From positions 264,880-328,879 of the forward strand of contig NW_020194549.1 in assembly GCF_002865645.1 (NCBI RefSeq): a stretch of DNA of 64,000 nucleotides. Reading direction: 5' to 3'. The stretch is from Hyaloscypha bicolor E (Eukaryota; Ascomycota; Leotiomycetes; Helotiales; Hyaloscyphaceae). Below are positions 37,747 to 47,480 of this stretch, piece after piece. Under the pieces are notes generated by a model. It was not told where the DNA came from, ran no database searches, and was given only the letters and a program-made list of their open reading frames with translations. The translations under genes and the position numbers were made by a program. Each line of letters starts with the position of its first letter. The stretch's first letter is position 1.

Positions 37747-38336
37747 ATAAATATGAAAAATCGATATTTATTTAATTATTAATAAATAAATAAGGTATAT
37801 ATTAAGTAGTACTATATTATTTAAGCTAGAGCTTATATAAGGCTACTTAAATACCACTTTTCTTCTATAAAAACCAGATTTCCCTTCTCGAAATCTTTCT
37901 TTTCCTGCTTTTTTTCTTCTCTTTTTACTTCTTCTAATTTGTCTTTAAATAACCCCTAGCTTTTTAAGTAAGATATTATCTTAATAGTACTCTTATTAAG
38001 TCTATTATATAATTTAAATAATAAGAGTACCTTGAGAGAAGAGTTTGCCCCAATAGCTAAGGAAGCCTAAGAATATATTAAGGTTCTACCTTGCTTACCA
38101 AGCCTTGCTACTACTTGATTGGGCAGTACAGTGGCGCTAGACTCGGGCCACCCCAGAGCCTTACCTAATTAGGCTAGCGTGTCACGTGTAACATCACGTG
38201 CATACTACTCAACTACTCTAGAATATTCTAGAGTAGTTGAGTAGAGTATTAAGTAGAGTATGAGTAGTGAGAAATTTATTTGAGTAGAATATGAGTAGGG
38301 CCCACTACTCTACTCATTTCCCACACTGAGAGGCCC

Positions 38337-38877
38337 TAACTTTATTAAATAGTTGGAGGGCCGGTCAGCGAGAACTTCAAACTCTTTATTTAATTGCAGG
38401 ATTTATCTTCTTGGTCCCTTCGTCTATATAATGTTGCTTGGAGGTAGGATGTCACGTATTCGAGAAAGAAGTGGCGAGTTAAAAATTGTGTTCTTGGCTA
38501 TATGATAGCTAACGTATATTCATTCATCGAGTTCAATTAGAACCTCGACATAAAATAGGAACCGAGTCCCTTGACCCTTTGGTCTTCTGTCAATTTGGTG
38601 AGCGGCATCCCAGCCAGCGACTCTTTGGGACTGCAAGGAAAATTGTCAATTTTAGAAGGAAACTTTCTGAATCATTCCATCCAACAAAAGAATTTCGTAA
38701 TCCTATGTCATGGCCCAAGAGTATTTCACCTCCTATCAAGCGTTGTGGACAGAGAACTTTCTCGCCTAAGCACTGCCTAGCAGCGCGAACGTATATTTGT
38801 TGATCAGTCATAATCATCCTAAACAAACGAAAGACAGACAAAGAGAGCAGCATCGTCAACTGATCGAAGCATCGGAT
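38337..38877. other. Intergenic between the transposon nest and DUF6590 gene C
   Basis: Base composition returns to normal immediately after the hAT duplication. It is the 3' flank of the minus-strand gene ending at 38878. No gene seen. Confidence 0.45.
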
Positions 38878-40345
38878 CTATGACCCCTTTCCTTTACCTT
38901 TCCCTTTCCCTTTCCCTTTCCCTTTCCCTCTTGAACGAGATTGATGGCCCGAATCGGGCCTCGGGGCTTGCTGTGTAGGTTTTTCCGCTGGTGTTCCCCG
39001 GAAAATCATGGAGTTCGACCACAGTGTTGCGAGAGAATCCTTGTCTACCATACCAATATTCAATACTCTGACGTAATTCTCGACTGTGTATATCTTGCTG
39101 TAATTGAGGCGAGATTCCGGCTCGAGTTGCCCTTCCGGACCTTCCTGCTCGCTGTTCACTCTGATGGGGTCCTTGCTCAACTCTTCCCACACTATCGTGC
39201 CGTCTTCTGCTTCGTAGAAGCGTTCTTCAGGACAATGCTTGGAGGTGTGGATTATAGCGTGTTGGTGGCGGTCGGGAAGGTTGGGTTTGAGTGTTGCTTG
39301 GCCGGAGTATGTTTGTATGGGTCTGACGAAGAGTTTCTTATCAGAGTCTTGAATACCCACCTGAAAAATGGATGGACGACTTACGAGCAGATGCTATTCC
39401 CATGGCCTTCCTGTAGGACAACGAACCGCCTGATCTCACTATATGCCTTCCCATCGAGCCAAGTTGTGCTGATGTGGGATCCGTTCGGTAGTGTTCCACC
39501 GCCAGCTGCAACTTGTGGCCCTGCTGGTTCCGTCCAGAGCATCATGAAGACACGGCCGACTTTCCAGAATTTTCTTTGCTCTTTTTGGGGAACTTGACAA
39601 TATCCTGCTCTTTTGGTTAGCCGTCGCCTTCCTTCCAGGCAGCTAGTATCTCTGATTCACATACTTTTGTCGAGTGATTCGTACGGCTTCGAATTGGGTT
39701 CTCTGCGGATGGCCTTTGCGATTGGCATAGGGGATGAAGATGCTGATGAATGTCAGCCATGGGGATACCACTGCGACGGAGCTATTATGAAGTACCTCCT
39801 TCTGGTATAGGGTTGAGGTCCATTCTAAAGAAAGCATTGTTTAACCCCTGGGTACCGTCTTGCCCGTCTGCCGTAGAGGAATAGTTGTCGGAGGTAGCAT
39901 TGCTTGTGGCAGACTGCACAAAGTCCGATCCAGAGGCGTATTGTGAAGGTCCATAATAGGGGATAGTAGAACCTCCAGTACCTCGACCATAGTTGCCAGA
40001 GCTCGTATCAGTTGACGGAGGCTGCGTCGGGTACGTGGGAGGGTTGTAGGAAGGTTTAGAAACGGGCCAGGAAGGACCACTGCTAGAAGTCGTATAACTG
40101 CCGTCTCCGGTTGGTGGATAAATTGTCCCGCCAGCAGCAGGAGATGGATAAGTTGAGGTTTCTTGAGTTCGAAAACCGCGAGGAACGCTAGCTTCGTTTC
40201 CAGTTGTATCTCCTGAATGCCAGTAGTATTCGGGCTCGCCGTTCGGTCCATAACGATCATTATAGTAGCACTGACGCGCCTCGTCCCACTTCGCGTTAGA
40301 CCATGGTGTCGATTGGTCAGCCTTCTTGCCTCTCGAGGAAGCCAT
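38878..40345 (-). CDS. DUF6590-domain protein, pair C
   Basis: Four exons on the minus strand, 40345-39796, 39742-39665, 39604-39385 and 39322-38878, give 430 aa with consistent phases. The N terminus has the W-rich motif PWSNAKWDEARQCYYNDRYG, then about 150 residues rich in Tyr, Pro, Ser, Thr and Gly. The DUF6590 core starts near 205 (LDKRYCQV), continues KFWKVGRVFMMLWTEPAG, IRRFVVLQEGHG, SPIQTYSGQ and HQHAIIH, and ends at SRLNYSKIYTVENYVRV. It lacks the intron that follows the W motif in A and B and the extra core intron of B. The C terminus is a run of Gly-Lys dipeptides encoded by a microsatellite. It is divergent from the coiled-coil gene at 41282. Confidence 0.85.
38887..38930. repeat. 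CTTTCC hexanucleotide microsatellite, coding
   Basis: About six or seven tandem copies of CTTTCC/TTTCCC. On the minus strand the copies read GGGAAA and encode the (Gly-Lys)n tail of DUF6590 gene C. Unit length 6 keeps frame on expansion or loss. Confidence 0.8.
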
Positions 40346-41281
40346 TGGAACAGATCAAAAACAAAAAAAGAATCGCCCAGTCCTGTAAAGACGCGTGCAG
40401 CATAGACCACGTTGGGTTTCCGGGCTTTTATGCCCATGCCCCTCAGCAGCAACACCACGTCTGAGCAAGAGCCGCATTTCTGAATGATCATTAGCCAGAG
40501 GTACATGAAGGGTGCAATCGAAACCACCGCAAGTGCGGAAGCGGGATGGACCATCATCACCGCGGCCACTGAAGCCTCTCGATGCTTATTGGTGGGGATG
40601 ACAACAATACACCCTTGAAGGTTTGGTTCGTGGCAACATCTAGCAACCACCACGATGATACGAGACCGAATTTATCACGATCGTTCATTGGGCCCGAAAC
40701 AGCGGTGTCGAAGAACAAATGAGAGCCAAGGCGTTTGCAAGAGTGCTTCCTTCTCTGAGACGGCCGCTTTAAAGGCTTGCCCTATCGGAGCCTTTGCCCC
40801 TTCGGCCCATGTATAATATGCGGCATCCCACGGATCTCCCGCCTCTGTTCGGCTTCTCGCGACACGGCTGATTCGGGCGAGGCCATTTCAGGCAAAGTGA
40901 GATTACTGTACCACACTCAGGCCAGGTTCTCCTTTCTGCACTTCGACGTCTAGCAATCTGTTGTGGAGGTTCAAATCGTTGACGTTCGCATAAGTGCGAC
41001 GCATGGAGACCTGAGTGTACCCGAAAGGTCTCATAGCCAGTTGTCAATTGGTAGTTGGACAAACAACTCCCAAATCGCTCGGGGAGGAAGGCTGGAACGT
41101 CAGAGGGCAGGTCTGAGTTTAAGGAATGTTCAAAGATTAGACTCCTTCAGCCCACGATCCAAGGGACACGACGAATCCCTGGAACCAGTTTCAAAGCTGC
41201 TTTATTCTCGAGTCAAGCTCTCTCAGGAGTCAAGTTGTTTCTCAAAATGCCCCACTCCGGACTAAAGCTTAAAAGATGTAA
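40346..41281. promoter_or_regulatory. Bidirectional promoter region of pair C
   Basis: 936 bases between the start codons, longer than in pairs A and B. A CATAAAAGC string on the minus strand lies about 90 bases before the DUF6590 start. Nothing convincing was seen before the plus-strand start. Confidence 0.4.
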
Positions 41282-42439
41282 ATGTGGTTAGGGCCAGAAA
41301 ATTCAAACATGGCAGTCGACGAAAAAAGCGAGGGAGCATCATCCTCAGACGGAGGGGGAAAATACCGCTGGGGAGAGTTGATGCAGGATCTGAACTCTCT
41401 TTCAAGGTTGCAAGAGGATGCATCTCACGCACAAATCGATGCTCGACAAAAAAGGCGGGAGGCTTCGTTCAAGAGACAAGATGTCTGGCTCAAGGACGCG
41501 GAGTTTATGAGACACGTCCAAGAACTCAGCGCACAGGGACGCTTCGATGGGTTTGAAGGCTTAGCACAGCTGGCGAAAAAATGCCAAACGGCGCGCGATA
41601 TTCTGGGGCCGGTGGAACAGGAAGGGATTGAGGCAGAGCAGAGATGGGAAGGGCAACTCTGGGAGTTGCAACGGGCCGAAGAACGGATATTCCACGATTA
41701 TCAAGACGAGTTTGGAGAAGCTGCAACATACTCCCTGAATTCGCAAAGCGCTGTATCTACTGAGGACAGGCCTCCAACTGTTCCAAAGGTTCCAGAGGAA
41801 CAAGACATGGAAATCGAACATCCAAACATAATTTCTCCCAGCCCTGAGAAGTCGCTAGCCAGATCGACTACATCACTGGCGCATCACCAGCAGACGCCAT
41901 TGGAAGCAGATGCAACTCTTCACCCAAGTGACAGCGAACCCAGGAATGTTATACTTTTGGATTTGGTCGAAAGTGTAGAGAACGAAGCAACACTACCCAT
42001 AGCAGAGCCGTTTCTCGAATGGGATTCCGACTCCGGAATAGCAGACATCAGCCGCATCCCTATTATGAACACAAACGAAGACTTAGCACACTCATTCCAA
42101 GAGCTTCCAAACAAACACTTTACCAGTCTCGAGCCATATCCACATTTGCTGAACGACTTTGGTTCAACGAGAGATAGAGTCAATAAGTGGTTGGAAAATA
42201 CAGCCCTGATTTCCCGTTTTGAAGGGGTTTCCTTGTATACCATCTTGAAGGATCAACTTAGAAAGGAGGACGCGCTCCTGCCAACAAATTGGGCCCAACT
42301 GGTTGTAGCATATTGGTACTTAGATGGCGCTTCTATTCCTCAAATGCGTCGACAGCGAAAGGGCGGGGAAACAACTCAGGGCGAGAACCAGAACGAGCAA
42401 AATGCGAAGTCAAAATGGCAGAAGCAAATTGGAGACTGA
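41282..42439 (+). CDS. Coiled-coil protein, copy 4 (partner of DUF6590 gene C), short form
   Basis: An intronless frame of 385 aa; a second in-frame ATG at 41309 may be the true start. It lacks the long polar N terminus of the other copies. A coiled-coil block begins near residue 33 (LMQDLNSLSRLQEDASHAQ) and leads to LGPVEQEGIEAEQRW near 106-120, which matches the Gly-Pro-acidic motif of the paralogues. A Ser/Pro-rich linker follows. The C-terminal block RVNKWLENTALISRFEGVSLY starts near 298 in two parts (VNKWLEN, then ISRFEGVSLY), followed by NWAQLVVAYWYLDG near 340. The spacing between the two conserved blocks is shorter than in copies 2 and 3. Family not recognised. Confidence 0.75.
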   Translation: MWLGPENSNMAVDEKSEGASSSDGGGKYRWGELMQDLNSLSRLQEDASHAQIDARQKRREASFKRQDVWLKDAEFMRHVQELSAQGRFDGFEGLAQLAKKCQTARDILGPVEQEGIEAEQRWEGQLWELQRAEERIFHDYQDEFGEAATYSLNSQSAVSTEDRPPTVPKVPEEQDMEIEHPNIISPSPEKSLARSTTSLAHHQQTPLEADATLHPSDSEPRNVILLDLVESVENEATLPIAEPFLEWDSDSGIADISRIPIMNTNEDLAHSFQELPNKHFTSLEPYPHLLNDFGSTRDRVNKWLENTALISRFEGVSLYTILKDQLRKEDALLPTNWAQLVVAYWYLDGASIPQMRRQRKGGETTQGENQNEQNAKSKWQKQIGD

Positions 42440-44269
42440 ACAAAGACAGGGTGAAGGACAAACGCACAAACAACATTGCTTTAGGAGGAACGCAGATGAT
42501 TATCAGATCAGTCTAGATTCATTACTGGAGGTTAAGTTTCCTGAAGTTCTAACTGGGTTGCCATTCTCATTTCCCGCATCAATACCGATGTTGGGTTGAC
42601 AACTTTTTAATGCATTTTATTCATAGGAGGAGCAATAGATACATTTATCATTTGGGGCAATTTCCTTGGTCTAGAGCTCTAGAAAGGTTGGGAACACATG
42701 GGGAGTTGAGGAGTGAGTGATAATAAATTTAATAGGCTTTACCGGAAATGGCTTCTCATCTACGCCAACTTTGTAACATGCTCAGAGTTTACAAACTTTT
42801 GAAGTTGCGCAAATGCTCAAACCGATCGAACTTTCCTCCTCCAATCGAAGGCTCCTATTAAAACAGCGAGAAGTTCACATGAACTGCAGATAAGCCGATA
42901 GCAGATGTGGCGTGTCGCCCCTGTACTTGCATGCTGCAACCCCTCTACCCCCACCCCACATTGATCAGCTGCTCAAATTTTCGGGCGTTTTGAGATCCCG
43001 AGAGAAGGTATCAACGACAGGGGACGGGAAGCCATGAGGGAACGGCCAGTTGGGAAAGATTCCGGGGCCAGAACTTCCAAAGAACTTGGAACTTCGGGGA
43101 CTAGGCAGCAGTGCCGCGCCTTCAACTTGTGAATCATTGGGCGGAGCTGTCACTCCTGACCAGTCCCACGGCCCGACCCGCGCGAGTATCTTGGTCGTCC
43201 CCCCGAAGTCTTGCTTGCTTCCCAAGACCTCGTCCTTGAATTTCTGTACTACCACACTCAACTTGAAGGCTGATCATACGACTCACCATCAACCGCACGT
43301 GAAACAAGGAAAGGGGCTCTGCCTAACCAATAACACTCTGGGGGTCATGCATTCGAACCCGTTCGGCCTGTCGTGACAGAGGAGACGGCGTTAGCACACC
43401 TGCCGAATTGTGATTTTAAAGACACGTGTGGGGGAGGGGGGCAAACTCATACTGGCATGCAGAAGATACATATATCCGAGAGAAGTTTCGGTGCTTTGTA
43501 CAAGGAGAATGGATGTCAACATCGAACCTCATCCTTGGGTAGCGAACAGCATTTCCCCAGAAAGACCCCTGCCCGCATGCGTTCCAACTGCACTGCCGTT
43601 AATGGAACAGTGCAAGATGTGATTCCTCGTGGGAGACACGATTTCGATCTCCGATCAGCATGCGGATGGTAAATTCCATGCAATTTGGGTGATGTGAGTG
43701 GTGGCTGGCGAGGTGCATAAGCCCCGCAGCCCCGACGTCGGGACGAGATGTGAAAATACTTTTCATCTTCCTCGCCATCACCACATCTCACACCAACTTG
43801 GCAGACTTCTGCGACTCAAAAGAAGGAGTTTGGGAAATCTTATCCAAGGTGTTTCATGTATAGTACCAGGCAGGTTGTTTAATCTTCGCCGCTGGCTAGC
43901 GTGCGGCGCAGTCAGCGAGATCATCATGGCTATGCATTTCCTTCATCCTCCTGCCTGTTCAAATGAGCTCTCAATAGCTTCAAGCCACCTCCTCTCCCAG
44001 GATGAACCAGAGGAGAAGTTATCTGTGACTTGTCAAACGTCCGGCGCCAGATGCACTGGTGGGAACAAGCTCGCATTTAGCAGTGCTACCGCATTCTGGG
44101 TGCGCTCCTTATATCAAACTTAAGTATAGAGCGGGATCTGTGTCTGCACTCGACCGATCTATATTATTGATGGATAACATCCCAATCCGGACTGTGCCTC
44201 GTGGGCCAATGAACTCACAGCTTTCTCTGTGCGGTGGAATTGATTATATAGGCTCCTCCTCACCCCAAT
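42440..44269. other. Intergenic, no supported gene
   Basis: A minus-strand open stretch at 42965-43261 looks mildly protein-like but has no ATG and no clear splice partner. A TTCGAACCC string near 43349 resembles a tRNA T-loop but does not fold into a tRNA by eye. I see nothing else. Confidence 0.4.
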
Positions 44270-46846
44270 ATGGCCGAAAGCGGGAGTTCTGATAGATTCA
44301 ATCTACTGGGACATGCCGCAAGCTTTGCAAAGAGCATATCCGTACACGGTAATTCCGGAACTGGATACGAAATGGTAGACATCGGTACCTCGGACATTGG
44401 TACGCAAAAGAGTTCAATCAGCTCACAATATTGCCCCTCATATTCTGCAACGTGGGATGAGGACATTGAGCAGGATGGAAAGGATGGAGGGTCCTATAAT
44501 GTGTGAGCTACACTTGTCAAACATTGAATTCGAAAATTGACAATGGCCAGATCTTCACGGCAATTGGAAGCCCATTACCCAACCTTTACCAGCCGAACAA
44601 CCTCAGCGTCGAAGAATACTCTTCATTCCGTCCTCCGGTTCCTCCGCCGATCTGGCAGATATGGCTCGCACGTCTCCTATGAATATGCAAATCCAGGCGG
44701 CTTCGGCTATGAAGAACGGAAGTTCAGTGGATGGCGGGGAGGCATCTTAGCAGCAGCTACGAGTACGGGCATTGTGCTGCTTATCAACTTGACATTCACA
44801 ATATGGGCGGGCTCGACATCCAAGAGCGGTTTGCGGATTGGCACATTATATGAAGGCGAATGTGGCACCGTAAGGCATGCCGACACATGGCTACATATTG
44901 CCATCAATGCCATGGGAACCATCTTACTCCGTGCAAGTGACTTCACGATGCAGTGTCTGAGTGCCCCAACACGGAGTGAAATCGACGTTGCTCATTCTAA
45001 AGGACGATACCTCGACATTGGACTTCCGAGTTTAAATAACTTGAACGGATGGAAAAAGAAAGTAATGTTTACGTTCCTAGTTTTGTCCACTCTTCCATTA
45101 CACTTCCTTTGGAACTCAGCGGTTTTCACCACAACCCAGAATCTCGATTACAATGTTTTTGTAGTCGCGCCCAGTTTCCTCAACCAATCGACCGTAGACT
45201 GCATCCAGAACGTCACCCTGTTCAATACCGGCGTTCTTGCTACAGACTACTATCAAACCCCGCTCCAATATGGAACCGCAAGCAACGGTACAGCTGTATC
45301 CAACGATAATCAATTCTGGCAAGCCGACGTCTGCAACATCTCCAAAGCACTCCTGGCCAACTCCACTGCAGGGACACTCTCCCGTCTCAGCAATGAAGAG
45401 TGCATCAACGCCTACGGCCCCGGAAATGGCAACATGAAAGGCTGATCCAACCTGCTCGCCGTCACAAAACCCGCAGCCGCACTCTCACACCCAAATAACA
45501 CAATCCTCTTGCAATTCCGGTACCAAGAATATGTCTCCAATTACACAGGCAATAACTGGGTCTGTGACCCGAACTTCTTGATTGTCAACAAGTACAAATG
45601 CAACTACAAACACATGGCATCGAACGCCAGCTCCTGGACTCTCGGCCCCATCAACGCGAACGGCAAGAATCCCTTTGTCCTCTTCCCTTCCGAGGAATGG
45701 CCCATCGATTACTGCTTAGCACAGCAGACAGACTTGTCTGGGAAGTGCCAGCTGCAGTACAGTTTCGTGATCATGATCAGCGTTCTCATCGCCAATGCGA
45801 TCAAACTGACTTGTATGATCTTCATCCTCCGCACTCACCTCGAGCCTATCCTCGCCACCATCGGCGACGGAATCGCCTCTTTCCTCGAGCGACCCGATCC
45901 ATTCACTGTTGGCAGACCCTTCTTGAACCGCCAACAAGCACGGAGATTCAAGAAGATCGGAGTTGGCGGTAAAGTCCGCCGGTATATGCCGCGATTCGCC
46001 TTGCGGTGGTGGAACGCCCCCAGTCGACCGAGATGGTTCATCACCTTGACCTTGTGCACTATCACAATCCTCACCGTCTCCCTGCTCCTCGAAACGGGGA
46101 ACAGCAACCCAATGGACCAATCCCTAGACACCCCATCCCCTTATTCAATTGGATTCGGCACTTACAATGCCCACGCGACACTCAACATCTTCTACACTTC
46201 GTTCACTTCTCCCACCGCGGAGGACTTCGCATCAAACAGCCTCCTCCTATCCATGGTTGCCGTCGCCAATCTACCGCAAGTTATCGTTTCTTGTTTATAC
46301 TTTGCTTATAATACAGTCTACATATCGATGTTGTCCGCTGATGAGTTCAGTCGGTTCAGCTCTCATCGTAAAGCGCTGCGGACTACGAATCCGAAGGATG
46401 AACAAAGGAGCACGTATTGGCTCAGCTTGCCATGGACGTATGCGCTGCCACTTGCGGTTTGTAGTTCAGTTCTTCATTGGTTGATTTCGCAATCATTGTT
46501 CATTGCCAGAACTGAAATCCTCGAGACGTACGGGCAGCCGGAAGAAATCAGCTATATGGAGGTTGGATACTCCCCGTTGGCAATTCTTGTGGCGTTGCTG
46601 TTTGGGTCGGGAATGGTGTTGGGATTGATTCTGAATGGACTCAGGAAGTTGAGACAATGTGTTTTGGTCGGGAATAACAGTCTGGCGATTGCGGCTGCTT
46701 GTCAAAAGCCCGAGAAAGATGTTGATGCCCAACTGAAGAGGGTGCAGTGGGGTGCCGTGAGGCATCAAGAGGACCAGCGACCCGGGCATTGCTGTTTTAC
46801 TAGTGAAGATGTGGAGACACCTAGGTTCGGAAATTCATATCTATGA
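44270..46846 (+). CDS. DUF6536-type polytopic membrane protein with one in-frame TGA
   Basis: Model: exon 1 44270-44502, a 48-nt intron (GTGAGC...CCAG), exon 2 44551-46846, giving 842 codons. After a polar N terminus the DUF6536 signature appears: GWRGGI followed by a long hydrophobic helix near 140-160, then LYEGECGTV, LHIAINAMGTILLRASDF, MQCLSAPTR and KGRYLDIGLPSLNNL. A Cys/Asn-rich extracellular-type loop with several N-glycosylation sequons follows, then at least five more membrane segments. DUF6536 proteins are fungal membrane proteins of unknown function. Codon 376 (45443-45445) is TGA after NMKG, and the frame continues cleanly on both sides. It is either a nonsense mutation, a sequencing error, or hidden by a weak 93-nt in-frame intron (45384-45476, donor GTCTCA). 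I could not decide. Confidence 0.78.
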
Positions 46847-47480
46847 CAGAGATGTAATGGCAATGTATGGCTAAGATAGTGTGTTCTAAATTATATTTAT
46901 TGACATAACTATAACGATTGGTCTATAATCTCCTCCGAAAAATGATTCGATCTTGTATTCGAGACCACGTAGTCCGCTTTTCGTTTGCCTACCGCCTTTC
47001 GCGATTTCTGTAAGTCGTCACCATCTTGCGCAATTCCCACGAATCCAGTTCCCGCAGAATTAGATCGGCTCCAGAGGGAAGAAAAATTTTGAGCATTTCG
47101 TCTTTGTGTCGACCAGAGAAGGGACGCTGGTTCCCCGTGCTTGAAGAAGCTGATTTGGGATTAACTTCGAATTCGAGGAATGCTTGAATGCTTCGATTAG
47201 TTATAGACTTGGTTGGGGCTTTGTATTTGAATATGCTGATACAGTTGATTGCAAAGAGTATTTAAATGCCACGCCTCAAATTCCAGAAAGACTATCTATA
47301 AACCCCATGCCGTATTTCCAATTTGCAAAGTTACTCCCTATTCACACTCTCACCATCCAAATTTACGCTCGCGGACCGCCTCCTTCTCTCCTCTCTAGGA
47401 AAAGCTTCCTGAGATGCGCATCATCCTCATCGTCACGATTGCTTTCACCTGTGATGGCAGTTATTTAAGTGCTATTGAAG
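46847..47480. other. Intergenic, no gene seen
   Basis: It lies between the convergent 3' ends of the DUF6536 gene and the zinc-cluster gene. A plus frame at 47184-47468 has no support. Confidence 0.45.

Larger units (their letters stand above)
18456..38328. mobile_element. hAT-like DNA element (non-autonomous) hosting nested retrotransposons
   Basis: The left end reads CAGTGTGGGCAA. The right end, on the complementary strand, reads CAGTGTGGGAAA. Both are bordered by a perfect 8-bp direct repeat AGAGGCCC (18448-18455 and 38329-38336), which is the target duplication length of hAT transposons. Inside each end lie many CTACTC/GAGTAG motifs and CACGTG strings in mirrored order, making an imperfect subterminal inverted repeat of about 140 bp. 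Without the gypsy insertion (18614-37746) only about 740 bp of element remains. No transposase is recognisable, so it is best seen as a MITE-like, non-autonomous hAT relative. Confidence 0.8.

Noticed and set aside
42965..43261. Minus-strand open stretch of about 98 codons with Pro/Ser/Phe-rich, protein-like composition
   Set aside because: It opens just after a TGA, contains no ATG near its start and has no credible upstream exon within range.
43310..43375. tRNA-like TTCGAACCC string
   Set aside because: Neither strand gives a foldable acceptor, D, anticodon and T arm together.
45598..46120. Long alternative frames on both strands inside the DUF6536 gene
   Set aside because: Shadows of the real frame, with His/Arg/Pro-rich out-of-frame composition.
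47184..47468. 94-codon plus frame downstream of the DUF6536 gene
   Set aside because: Irregular composition; lies in a convergent 3' region without support.
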